DNA of 64,000 nt from Aselliscus stoliczkanus (Eukaryota; Chordata; Mammalia; Chiroptera; Hipposideridae). The stretch spans positions 80,595,187 to 80,659,186 of the forward strand of contig CM066732.1 in assembly GCA_033961575.1 (NCBI GenBank), written 5' to 3'. Numbering within the stretch: position 1 is the stretch's first letter; the number at the start of each line of letters is the position of its first letter. The position numbers were made by a program, and so were the translations under genes. Shown here piece by piece: positions 24,270 through 34,779 of the stretch. The notes beneath the pieces were generated by a model. The model did not search any database. It saw only the letters and a program-made list of their open reading frames with translations, and was not told the DNA's origin.

Positions 24270-25164
24270 AAGTTCCCATCATTTTATTTGAAATATTCTC
24301 ATGTGTGTATAAGAACAACATCTATGGACTTGTGACAACTTCAGAAGGTCAGCCTGCTAAAGAATGGTGAACTGTGTAGTCAGTATGTCTCAATGAAAAT
24401 CTAGTGATTAACACACTGCGAACTATTTCTAAAATTTCAATGAAAAAATGAACTTGCCCTTACATTATAGAAATCTATTTTCTGAGTATACATGGTTTTT
24501 TTAACTGCAAACCTTATGTAGTATTGCCCTTATATTTAGGTAGAATTAACTCTGTCTATAATATTCTGGTAAGATCATACCTGGCTCTAAAAATCATTAA
24601 CATTCCAGTCTCCTACACAACTAAAATTCTTCAATTTGAAATTCGTTCCTGGACTTTCTGTGTCAGACATGCAGCCATCGTGGGAGAGGTAACACATTAG
24701 GCTGCTTTTGCCATCATTTGTGAGTGAATCAGTTTATCAGATCTTTCTTCACCAGCACTTTAGACAGGGCCCCAGATAACGTGGGTTTAGAGAAAGTATA
24801 ACTACTTCAGAGTAGTATAAAACAGACTAGGAGGGGAGTGCTAAAGGTCCCAAAACAAAGACAAAGTAATATAAACTTCTGCCTATAATTTCCTTTCATT
24901 TTTGGTAGTATATAACAACATCCTTAGTAAGAAAGTAGTGATAGAATGTGTTGTTGACAGATTATTTTACCATAATGTATATTATTTAAACACAAACTAC
25001 TGATACAATACATCTTCTGTTTTAGGGATGTGGGGAAATTTTTTTAAAAAAAATCTCAGTAAGTGACTAGTGCAAAAGGGAAAACATTCAGATATATGAT
25101 TTTTCTTTACTTCCTTTTGTTGGATTGACTTTCAGGTAGGTGCTTTGGAAATGAGTAGTATTGT

Positions 25165-25167
<3 letters not shown>
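24270..25167. other. unassigned sequence
   Basis: No gene or repeat family recognised. Confidence 0.4.

Positions 25168-25230
<63 letters not shown>
25168..25230. repeat. (GA)n microsatellite, 63 bp
   Basis: Pure GA dinucleotide repeat, followed by AAAAAG. Long enough to be polymorphic, and a homopurine tract capable of triplex (H-DNA) formation. Confidence 0.97.
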
Positions 25231-25236
<6 letters not shown>

Positions 25237-25485
25237 ATGAGAAGTAGTAATTTCCTTTTTGAGTTCCCAGGGACAGTTGTATGGAGTCTAAATTAGGTCA
25301 TTGATGTCTTTTTCTATTAAAGTATTCTTAAGCTTATAGAATTTCTAGTTTACATTAAAATATGCTGAATTAGTGTTAGACTTAGTTTTGCCACAACCAA
25401 GTTTTTGAAAGGGTAGTTTGTACTCATGTTCTAAACTTTTCTACCTCCTGTTCTTTTTAACTTACAGTGTTCTGGTTTTTTGTTT

Positions 25486-25830
25486 TGTTTTGTTTTTTTA
25501 ACCCACCACTCCATTGAGATTGCTCTAAGTAATGTCACCATTGACTTCGAACCTGACAAATTCAGTGGATACTTTCCAGTATCCTCTTCCTATCATTTGA
25601 TGCTCTTGGTGCCTTTTTTCTTGATAGTCCCTCTTTCTGTCAATTCTGTGACTCTCTACTAGTTTCATTTCTCTTAGTTTTTTTGTCACATAAAAGACTA
25701 AACTCTCAACCTCCTTCATGGGTGTGTCTTGCTCCACACACTCCTTATGCACAGGTGTACCTAGGATTCCATTCCATTCTTCTAATTCTATATATTTCTC
25801 TAGATGATCACACTCACTCCTAAGATTTGC
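25486..25830 (+). mobile_element. L2/CR1-type LINE reverse-transcriptase fragment
   Basis: The text AGTAATGTCACCATTGACTT followed by GACAAATTCAGTGGATACTT, a 'CTCTTCCTATCATTTGATGC' part and 'ACACTCACTCCTAAGATTTG' follows the order of the L2-type RT coding region ('GTCACCAATGACCTCC ... AAATCCAGTGG ... ACTCACTCCC'). It is far diverged. Open frames on either strand are accidental. Confidence 0.5.
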
Positions 25831-26775
25831 CTAACATTTAGATTGATTGTTTCTAACAATCAGAGGGCAATTAAGTCTACAGGGACAGCCCCTCTAAGTC
25901 CAGAGGTGAAGACTGTCTAGTGAGTGGAACTGAGGACAATGGAAACTATCGCACGCAGTCTCTGTATTCCATACAAAGTTTTTCACCTCAGCACATCATC
26001 ATCTTCCACTGACTATGTGCCAAGCATTGTAAGAAAAAGTGTATATGGAAGGTTATGTAAAATAAATCAAAAGTTCATGATATTCTACTCGTCTAGCATA
26101 AATCTACTCTTAGGAGTGATTGAATAACCATTTGCAAATTGTTTGGGTCTACTAAATAGGTCATGGGGAGTTCATCTGGTCTAGCAACTTCCTAGTATTA
26201 CTGAAGAATTTAAAAAAAAAAAGACAAGAACAGATGCTGTTGTAGAGGTCATGCCAAGAAAATGTGAAGCTTTGAAGTTTCTTGTTTCCTTGTAACTACC
26301 ACCATTACCTCTTCAAATTTCAAAATGAATGTTTGTCAGTATTAAGGCAAAGAGACAAGCTGCTCATGCTACAAATTTATCATATTCTGTAAGTATACAT
26401 GACAAATACATCTTGGTTAGAATGTTCCCTTTAGGGTAAAACCTTTAGGCACTTCGCTTAAAAGAAATGGTTATTGTATTGGTAAGTGTATGGAACCCCT
26501 GCTTGTGGAATTCACAGAATGTAACCACTCAGAATGTATTCTTCAACTATCTATGGAGCATTGTTGTGCTTGGGATCAATATTGTCTAAGTTACATGTTT
26601 TCCCTAAGAATAGTTATCCCAAGGGTACTGTTAATGTATGAAAGGAAACAGTGAGAGATGAAAATATTATACTTTCCCCTGGGGCCTAGTAATAAATAAA
26701 ACAATCAGTAATACTGTTTTTATTTTAAAATACCAGCATGTAATAGACACCTTTTCTCATAAAATTATACCCCAC
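25831..26775. other. unassigned sequence
   Basis: No gene recognised. Short oligo-A at 26212-26222. Confidence 0.4.
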
Positions 26776-27115
26776 TTCCTAAACTTTCTCACCTGTTCCC
26801 CTATTCCCAGCCACGCTATCTGTGAGACATGCCCCCAGCAGCTGTATTCTGCCGTGTACCGGTGACTACCTGGACCAGACATACTCAGAACAGCCTGCAG
26901 ACATTAAATAATTAAAACAGGAAGTTTAAGAAACAAGACAAACAGAGGTAGGGAAAGTGTGTCCTAATGGCCTTCCTATTGATTGTGCAGGTTTCCCATA
27001 GCGCCTGGATGCCCTCCCCTATATGTTCTTTCAGAAAGCATTGCCCTCTTTCAATAAAAACCCTGTTTTGTTTGACCTGATTTGTCTTGGAATATATATT
27101 TGTGTTTCTTGCCTA
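26776..27115 (+). mobile_element. possible retroviral-type LTR fragment
   Basis: Moderately GC-rich sequence ends in a polyadenylation-signal context (CTCTTTCAATAAAAACCCTG at about 27047) followed by a T-rich/GT-rich segment (GTTTTGTTTGACCTGATTTG), which resembles the R-U5 side of gammaretrovirus-like LTRs. No second LTR, primer-binding site or clear TG...CA ends were found. Confidence 0.3.
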
Positions 27116-27638
27116 CTATTTCCTGCCAAAAACAAAAAGTGAAATAAACCCATTTCATCTGGGAGTAGCATGCTTTTTCTTTCAGAAGTCGTACCTTTTC
27201 TCTGCTTCTCAGTCTTCCTCTACTGATATAGTTTCTGTGGAAGGTGCAATATTTTGATATAAACCCTACAAATGACCATAGTTGACTACTCCAAAGGTTG
27301 GCACCTCACCGGATCTAAACCCATCACAACCCCTCCCTAGTATGAACAGGGAGAATACTAGACCACTCGCTCTACTGGCAAATTTTTCAAATGTAAATCT
27401 CAGTAAATACAAGCATTTTCCCCATTAATGCAAGTCTGCAGTAAAAGATTGGGAAGCCAACATATACATGATGCACAGCGAGGAGAGAATACTAAAGATT
27501 TCATGTTGTTGCTGCTAGCTGCTACTTAGACTTGATGCATCTTTGACCTTTTTGCCCTTTATTTGTTTAAACCTTTCTTAGATTTTGAGTCAGTAATTCC
27601 CATATATACCTAAGCTAGATTATATTGGGTTTTGATTA
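27116..27638. other. unassigned sequence
   Basis: No gene or repeat family recognised. Confidence 0.4.
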
Positions 27639-27795
27639 GGTTGCCAGATTTAGCAATAAAATACAGGGTGCCTAGTTACACTTGAATATCATATAAACAC
27701 TGACGTTGCAATATTTTGGGGGTATACTGAAAATCCATTCATTGTTTATCTGATGTTTAAGTATAACTGGACATCCTGTATTTTATCTGGATCCA
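27639..27795. mobile_element. palindromic MITE (long inverted repeat)
   Basis: The left arm 27640-27699 (TTGCCAGATTTAGCAATAAA, ATACAGGGTGCCTAGTTACA, CTTGAATATCATATAAACA) is mirrored by the right arm 27742-27795 as its imperfect reverse complement (TGTTTATCTGATGTTTAAGT, ATAACTGGACATCCTGTATT, TTATCTGG). A central spacer of about 40 bp separates them. The arm wording (CAGATTTAGCAA...ATACAGG) is that of a common palindromic mammalian DNA-transposon MITE; I do not assign the name. Confidence 0.75.
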
Positions 27796-28109
27796 TAGTT
27801 TTGATCACTTCCAACCAAATTAATTCAGTTGCTTTCTGGGACTTGTAACCAAAGAGTCCTATTTAATATAGCACTTGAGCTATACATTCCTATTTCAATC
27901 AGAGAACACAAGGAAGCATATTTTGTGCTTTCTAGAACATTTGTGTAGCCTAAATATCATCCCACAAATTCTGATTCATTCTATACAACCTTTGGAAGTA
28001 TCTCCATACAGAGTGTAAATGTAGCTTTGAAGCAGAGCATTTAAGTGACTCAGGAGCCTTAATGTGTATTTGAAGTCAAGTCTCTGAAAAATGGATTTAA
28101 TGTTCTCTC
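27796..28109. other. unassigned sequence
   Basis: No gene or repeat family recognised. Confidence 0.4.
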
Positions 28110-28265
28110 AAAGCTGGAATCCAGGAACCCTTGAGTGTCAAAGTCAAATGAGTGCTCCTGGACAAATCACTTAATCTCACTTTTTCTGCCTCCTTATCTT
28201 TAAATTGTAGGTAATATTTCTTTCCAGTTTTCCAGCAGTGTCACAGTGATTAACATTTATGGACC
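28110..28265 (+). mobile_element. probable MIR fragment
   Basis: CTGGACAAATCACTTAATCT then CACTTTTTCTGCCTCCTTAT corresponds to the MIR core and its downstream 'CTCAGTTTCCTCATCTGTAAAATG' part. Diverged. Confidence 0.6.
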
Positions 28266-28639
28266 GCTTTGAAGATGAAAATTCCATATCTTGTTAAGCA
28301 TTAGCAAAATGGCAAACAATATATAATTATGGTGTGTATCTGTAATAATGTAAGATCACATATGTTTCCACTGTTTTAATCATTTCTGTTAAAGAAAACC
28401 TATGAAGCTTAGTTCTCACGTTAATCGGATAAAATGTTTTGCTTTGGTATCATAGCCATCAGAAAAGTTACTTTTAAAAAAAGAAGTGAAAATGTAAATG
28501 TAAATATTTTTCAATATTTAAGCTACAAGCAATTTTTCTTCATAAAAAGCCTCATTGTTCTGAATCACAAATGGCCAAATGTTTTCTTTTCAAATGAGGT
28601 CTACCATTAAGATTGCCTTTGAAAGCATACATTAAGACA
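28266..28639. other. unassigned sequence
   Basis: No gene or repeat recognised. Confidence 0.4.
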
Positions 28640-29760
28640 GAGGGATGGGATGTTGCTATAATTTTCAGTTCATGTTACTTCTTGAGCACTGTCACTTCTC
28701 TATATAAAGGTATAGAAAGTGAACCTTAGCCCTTTAAAGGAGTCATATTTCAAGGATCAGGTGGGAAAGAGAAGTGTTGGATGCACCTCGCTGCACTGCT
28801 GTTCATCCCCAACACTTTGCACAATGTGAGAATGTTTAATAATTCCAACCCAATCTACAGATAAGAATCTCTGGTGTCACATCACAACTGACAGTGCTGG
28901 TGTGAGATTTGCAGTAAAACAATATTCCAGCTGTAGCTTTCATTTACAGAAATAAAACAGCAGAGGAGGAGGGAAAAAGGCCAGGAGAAGATAAACACTT
29001 TCATCTCGGAGCAGTGCTGACATTAAATTGTAATAACTATACTCAAACAAGGAGAGAAAATCCAACCTCAGGATCTAAAACTGACATGGATAATATCAGT
29101 TGAACTCTATTGCTCTATCTGTATTTTACGTTCGTGGGTTAATGTTTAGTTATCCAGAGAGTTCACCAAATATAAATAAGCTCTTTCCCAAATAAAGTCT
29201 ATGGCAACTGTGGGACAGGCAGCCTTATTTTTCTCCCATTAATCACTAGAAACTTCACACGGCGTGGAAGTCTCAGGGGATATTTCTGGCTGGGAAAAAG
29301 ATCCTCCCTCCTCAGTTCTAATCAGTCCATCCCATCTGTAATGGCTTTAGAAAATTGTTAATGACATAAAGTGACAGTCGAAGGGCTTTTTGGTCTGTCA
29401 GTGTAGGGTTACTATGAGCTCTCTAACAAACTACTACATGCAGGCCCCTCAAAGCTGCTGGAAAATGATCTGGATTACGAAGGAATAAATTTGATATGTT
29501 AGCAATCACGAGCGGGAACTGAAAAGAAAGGCTTCCTTAATACAGTTCTTTCAGGCTATAATGGGAAATACGAAGATAAATCTGGCGCAGAGACAAACCC
29601 ACATAAGACTGCCTTGGGCACTCAGAATATAGATCTCGGTTATGCGATGTGTAAAACACACAATGGCCTGAATAAGGAGCTAAGTATATAAGTGCAAACA
29701 AACCCGTTTTTATAGTTAGCATGGCATTTTGAATGCAGCTTTAAGCCTAAAGGACACTCT
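28640..29760. other. repeat-free block, candidate conserved non-coding region
   Basis: Unlike its surroundings, this stretch of about 1.1 kb contains no recognisable transposon or microsatellite, has more even base composition, and keeps CpG-containing words (ACACGGCGTGG at about 29258, GACAGTCGAAGGGC at about 29371, GATTACGAAGG at about 29473, TCACGAGCGGG at about 29506). It also holds homeodomain-type words (TTAATGACATAAAG, CCCATTAATCAC). These are textures often seen in vertebrate enhancers, but conservation cannot be judged from one genome. Open frames are short (longest 61 codons, minus strand). Confidence 0.3.
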
Positions 29761-29771
29761 CTTACTTGCAG

Positions 29772-29792
29772 ACGAAGATGGGGAATGTAACA
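29772..29792 (+). other. possible 21-nt microexon
   Basis: A pyrimidine-rich acceptor (ACTCTCTTACTTGCAG, ending at 29771) is followed 21 nt later by a full donor consensus (ACA|GTAAGT, GT at 29793). A branch-point-like CCTAA lies about 25 nt before the AG. The 21 nt are open in two frames, one reading T-K-M-G-N-V-T. Length divisible by three and both sites close to consensus are what a microexon would show. No neighbouring exon was identified, so chance pairing remains quite possible. Confidence 0.25.
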
Positions 29793-31304
29793 GTAAGTAC
29801 TGTGTTTTTATAGAGAGAAGTCTAATAAGAAACTGTTCTAGAAAATTATGAATATAAAGCAAATTAAACATGAATTTTTCTTTCACCATAAACATTGGAA
29901 AACCTTGCTTTCCCTTATCTAAAATATTGTTTTTCTTCCAGTTCTATTATCTTGTTTTGGATTCATGGAAATTTTGAATAGTGGTATGAGAAGGACTACA
30001 ATTTGAAGTATCTGTTAAATACAGCAACATGACGTCACAAGGTATAATCTCATTCCATGCATTATATAAAACTTTTGCAGAGAATTGATAAATAAATGCA
30101 TCTCTTGGATTTTTTAATCAGTTAAAAATAGGCAGATAATATGAAAATGGAAATTTGGAGAATCTGATAAAGGCTAATTTTATTCTAATGCAGTAAAACA
30201 TTTTCTTTTCCTACAATTGCCCACACATCTCCTATACTTTGTGCTAATGGCTATAAAAATATATTCTGACAGTTTCACAGATTTTATAAGATTAGGTCAA
30301 AAGAATTTTAGCTAATAGAGAAATTTCTACAGAGAATAGCTAGATGATATTTTCCACAAATCTTAACATGTTCAAGAAGATACCAAAAAGGAAATGTTAT
30401 CTCAATCTAGAATAATATCGTATTAGTGAAAGAAAATTTGTAGACCTTTAAAATCAGGATAATTTCTTATTAATCTGAGATAGTATAACAAGGACTTTAC
30501 CTGAAGAACTCCATTTTTATATGATGGTTTCTAAACGTAACTTCTAGCACACTGAATCTACAATTAACAACAATTTCTCTCAGATGAGTATCATCTGATA
30601 AGAATAGACAACCAGCCTATAGGGCCTGAACTAGACTAAAGTTGTACATTGAAAACAGAATGAAGAGAGAACAAAGATTTTTCAATGAATAATTTCAATT
30701 GAACTAAGTCATTGAATTTCAACTGATTTCCTTTGCATTGTTAAATGTTACACATTCTCCCTTGGAACTGCTGCTAAGACTGGGAAATCACAGGCATACT
30801 GAGAGAAGTTCCTCCCATTTGGCTATGGAGTGGGTCATAGGCTTTGGAGACCTATACTAATTCTTTCAGACTACCAGGGAGTCATCTCATAAATATCTAT
30901 TTCAGTGCTCTAAAATCATTAAATGACATCATGATGACCTAGTTTAAGAAAAATGTTACATGAAGGCCCTAAATGGTACCCTGGTGGCCTGAAAGAGTTA
31001 ATGCAGTTTCCTTAAGTGCCTACTTCAGTGTTAGTTTGCAACGTACAGAGAAGGGTTTGTGTCCCAATAACTCACTGATAGCCTCATCTAATATCAGTAT
31101 ATTAAGTTGAGAGAAGTCATTTGAAGGAGTCTGTAATAGAGCAGGTGGCAGCTCTGATTAATACAGCTCCACTAAGGAAGGAAAAATGGAGCCTATGGAA
31201 ATTCAATAATCCTATGGAGAGACCTTGAAATGATGTTCATCTGAAAGGATATCTCAAGAGATCATGATGCATGAACAGATACTGCATTCTTCTAAAATAG
31301 AGCT
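29793..31304. other. unassigned sequence with a perfect CRE motif
   Basis: The palindromic cAMP-response element word TGACGTCA occurs at 30030-30037. No TATA-box/initiator arrangement or exon follows, so a regulatory role is unproven. No repeat family was recognised in the rest. Confidence 0.35.
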
Positions 31305-31580
31305 AAGCCTTTTTTAAAAATTGAGGTATAATTTGACATATATTGGTTTCAGTTATACAACATAATATTCCATGTTTGTATATGTTGTGAAATGATCACC
31401 ACAATAAGCCTAGTTAACATCCCTCACCACATCACCATACATAGTTACAAAATATTTTTCTTATAAAAACTTTTACATACTTTCTTAGCAACTTTTAAAT
31501 GTACAATACAGTGTTATTAACCATAGTTATCATGTTTTACATTATGTATAATGCACTCTGAGAGCAAAATCATTTATTTT
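31305..31580 (-). mobile_element. L1 3' UTR fragment, antisense
   Basis: TTGAGGTATAATTTGACATA, GTTATACAACATAATATTCC, TGTGAAATGATCACCACAAT and AGCAACTTTTAAATGTACAA follow the complement of the L1MA/L1MB-type 3' UTR in order. The same module recurs at 52485-52990. Confidence 0.85.
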
Positions 31581-31987
31581 TTGTAATGGACTCTAAAACT
31601 AGAAGAATGTTTCTCTAATTTTTCAGCAAATTCAATATTATAGAACAGCAGATAGCAATTAGAAACTAATCTCTGTTTATATTACATGAATGTTCTTACT
31701 ACAAAAGTTGTCAAAAATATGTAACCATTTCATATGGGATTTATTATTAGATCAAATTGTACAATCATAGGAAAAGGTGAGAAAATATGAGAGAGAAATT
31801 GCAAAGAAACAGGTGAGAGACAATTTTGAGAGTAAAGATAATGAACACATTTTGGTATGTAAAAATAATTTGGTTAAATGAGTGAATCAATCAATTAATA
31901 GAAGCAGAGAAACATGGAACAAAAAAGAACTAATTACCAGTCTTTTATTCACCTTAATATATCACACATATAACCACACATATGTAA
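31581..31987. other. unassigned sequence
   Basis: No gene or repeat family recognised. Confidence 0.4.
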
Positions 31988-32024
31988 ATATATATATATA
32001 TTTGTAAATATATATATATATTTG

Positions 32025-32107
<83 letters not shown>
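31988..32107. repeat. composite (TA)n(GA)n microsatellite
   Basis: (TA)n interrupted twice by TTTGTAAA (repeat unit TATATATATATTTGTAAA present twice) runs into an uninterrupted (TA)n and then directly into (GA)n from about 32066 to 32107. The 73-codon minus-strand frame through it is low-complexity and not a gene. Confidence 0.95.
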
Positions 32108-32112
<5 letters not shown>

Positions 32113-32224
32113 CCAGAAGCAGCCCCAGTACATTTCAATATATAATACAATTTATTAAATGAAAAAAGAGACCTTTTAAGCATATGGGGAAGAGAAAGAT
32201 TTGGGACATCTGTACAATGTAATC

Positions 32225-32465
32225 ATGAAGAGAATAGATTCTTGGGTCATGCCACTTGGTGGTTCCAATCCCAGCTCTTATGTTTAAAAGTTATATTAAC
32301 TTGAGGAAATCACTTAACTCTTCTTCAGTTCCTTTCTTTGAAAGTTGGGGAATATAACACTACTTACCTTGTTGGGTGGTGAGAATAAACAGAGATAATA
32401 TATGTAAAGAATTTGACAGAGTGTCTGGCTCATAGTAAACCACAATAAATGCTAATCATTATTAT
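32225..32465 (+). mobile_element. MIR SINE, near full length
   Basis: The order GATTCTTGGGTCATGCCACT, GTTCCAATCCCAGCTCTTAT (B-box region), AACTTGAGGAAATCACTTAA (core), GTTGGGTGGTGAGAATAAAC, GTGTCTGGCTCATAGTAAAC and AATAAATGCTAATCATTATT is the full MIR layout in sense orientation. Confidence 0.88.
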
Positions 32466-32799
32466 TCAATGGATGACTAACCACTTAGAAAGCAACAGTT
32501 TCCCTCTCATATCATATGTCAAAAATAAAATCAGATGGATTAAAGAGTTAAATGTAAAAAAGAGAACTATAAAGTAGAAAATAAAATATATCTAAATATT
32601 TTTTATAATCTTGTGGTAGGGGAAGCAGGAAACACATGGCCATAAACCTATAAAGACTGCTGAAATGTCAAACTTCTGATAGAATAAAAATGTTTACAAG
32701 AATAAAATACACATGGCAGAATATAAAAATATTTACAATGTATAATACAAAGGGTTATAATTTATATAGAGAGCATTCCTACTATCGATTTTTCTTATA
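32466..32799. other. unassigned sequence
   Basis: No gene recognised. The words TCAGATGGATTAAAGAGTTA and TGTAAAAAAGAGAACTATAA, in that order near 32531-32570, resemble part of L1 ORF2 in sense orientation, tentatively. Confidence 0.35.
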
Positions 32800-33170
32800 T
32801 CAAGCAGGTAATGAGCACAAACAGATGGTATACATTATAACTTCATTGCTCTTTCTAGCCTCAGAGCCTTCTCAAACTTTATCTCAAGTAACTTTTTCTC
32901 CACATGAAGGAAACAACTTAAATTTACTTTAGCAGAAAGACCTTTTGTGATCAATCTAAATTATGTTTTCCTAAATGTCCTTCTTATTGTATTTTGTATT
33001 TTTCTGTCATAGCCCTTGTTCTTTATCATATATTTCTGTGTGTTGGTTTCTTCCCCTGATTCCCCTTTAGGTAATAAGCTCATGGGAACAGATCATACCT
33101 AGAGCTTTGGCCATCTTATAGTAGTAAGCCCCTGGCACATAGCAGGCACTTGGAGTAATGAAAGTGAATA
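32800..33170 (+). mobile_element. L2 3' region
   Basis: The L2 3' end layout is present: AGAAAGACCTTTTGTGATCA near 32935, GTAATAAGCTCATGGGAACA at 33072, then CCCCTGGCACATAGCAGGCA and CTTGGAGTAATGAAAGTG at 33128-33165. Confidence 0.75.
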
Positions 33171-33454
33171 TCATAAAAGGTCCTGTACATCACATACGCG
33201 CATCTAGCCTTTATAGCTAAGCTAGTCATAGAAGAATTTTAAGCAGGATGAATCCTGCTTGGGCTTCAGTGAAGTATGGGTGGAGAATTAATTGGAAGGG
33301 AACATGCCTGGAGGCTAGGTGATCAATTAGAAAAGGAGTCGAAACAATCCAAGAAATTATGAACCTCCAAACTAAGTAATTTTAATGGAAATAGAAGAGG
33401 AATGATTCCAAAGATATTTAAAATTAGACTATTTTAACTGAAGCAGAGTATATA

Positions 33455-33586
33455 CAGATGGTGCCAAAAACATGTATACACATTTTAAGACAGGAAAATA
33501 CTGTGTTAAAATTGTAATCCTCAATATATACTGATAACAAAAGATAAATACAAGTCATGTGTATACATTTTTTTTGGCACGCCCAG
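33455..33586. mobile_element. Tc1/mariner-type MITE with intact terminal repeats
   Basis: The left end begins CAGATGGTGCCAAAAACATG (33455); the complement of the right end begins CTGGGCGTGCCAAAAAAAAT. Both continue into GTATACACAT, so the terminal inverted repeats are about 28 bp with a few mismatches. TA dinucleotides flank both ends (33453-33454 and 33587-33588), the duplication expected for mariner. Total length is 132 bp. It is an internally deleted relative of the element at 20658. Confidence 0.88.
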
Positions 33587-33985
33587 TATATATAGGAAAA
33601 TAATGAGAATGAAATTTGGCTCTGGATTTTAGGGCAGATTGGAAACCTCCATACTATATCAAGATATTTGTTAATTCTTTCTCTACGGAGTATAAAGTGA
33701 ATGAAGGATTTTCGAAATAGGTTTTTGTTTAGTTTTTCTTTCTGTTTGTTGGCTTATATGTTTTAAACCATCTTGATTGACAAGACTAAGTTATAGGAAC
33801 ATAGTGGAGTAGACTTCTAGGACCACAGGGAAGTTGAATTTTCAGTTTTATGAATCAATACTCTCCAACTCAGTCATAGGTTTTTAAATATTTAGGTCCA
33901 AGGTCATCTCAATAATGAACTTTTGGGATCCTGACTATTACTGTTAAGTGAACTTATTTTATAATCATCATCACAACCACCAATA
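33587..33985. other. unassigned sequence
   Basis: No gene or repeat family recognised. Confidence 0.4.
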
Positions 33986-34510
33986 ATAATGGCAGCAATG
34001 ACAGCAACAATATCAGCAAACATTTATTAAACAATCATTATATTAAAGGCACTGCAGTATGTGCTTGAATACCTAGAAATCTGACACAGTTTCTAACATG
34101 AAAGAGATACAGTGTATGTATTAAAATGTACTAACCATGTCGAGTGACATGTGATAAAATGAGTTACAGGAAAGTAATTGCTACTGGAACTCAAATAAGA
34201 GAGAGTTGACTGTAGTCAAAAAGACTTTAGGAAAAGCTCCATGGAGCAAGTGAAACTTGAATAGGCCTTTTAGGAAGAAACAAATTAAGGTACATGTAGA
34301 GGAAGGTAACTACTCAAATGGGGGCATTTCAAGAGCAAAGGTAGAGGAGGAGTTTCCACATCTACATTAAGGACAAGTAGACAGGTGGACAAATAGCGTT
34401 TTGACTAAAGCATCCAGTTCATAAAGAGAAGTAAAAGAAGTATTCAGAGGGTTGATGGAAACAGATTGTAAAGGGTCTTTGGTGTCAAACTAATGATGTT
34501 TTATTTTGAA
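33986..34510 (-). mobile_element. probable L2 fragment, antisense
   Basis: CAGCAAACATTTATTAAACA, GCACTGCAGTATGTGCTTGA, AAAGCTCCATGGAGCAAGTG followed by AAACTTGAATAGGCCTTTTA, and GGGGGCATTTCAAGAGCAAA reproduce the complement of the L2 3' half ('ATTTATTGAGC ... GGAAGGCTTCC ... CTTGAAGGATG ... GGGCATTCCAAGCAGAG'). Diverged but in the right order. Confidence 0.55.
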
Positions 34511-34779
34511 TAACCTTATGATTATTTATTTTGAGGAAAGGGGAGAATCACTTACAAGTTTTGAGCAAAGTAGCTACTTGTGGAAAGTTGTGTTTTAAGG
34601 TTTTAAAAGGATGAATCTAATGAGCTTGTTTTGGGTGAATCTTAGTGGTTAAAATTCAGGTTGCTGGGACCAGTTATTATGGCAATATTTTAGGAAAGGA
34701 AAATGAGAACCTGATATGGAAAAGGGGAGGAAAGAAATAATATGAGTTTCTCTTATCTTGCATTATGAAAAATTTCAAA

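Noticed and set aside
31962..32183. 73-codon minus-strand frame with Leu-Ser and Ile-Tyr runs
   Set aside because: Product of the (TA)n(GA)n tract.
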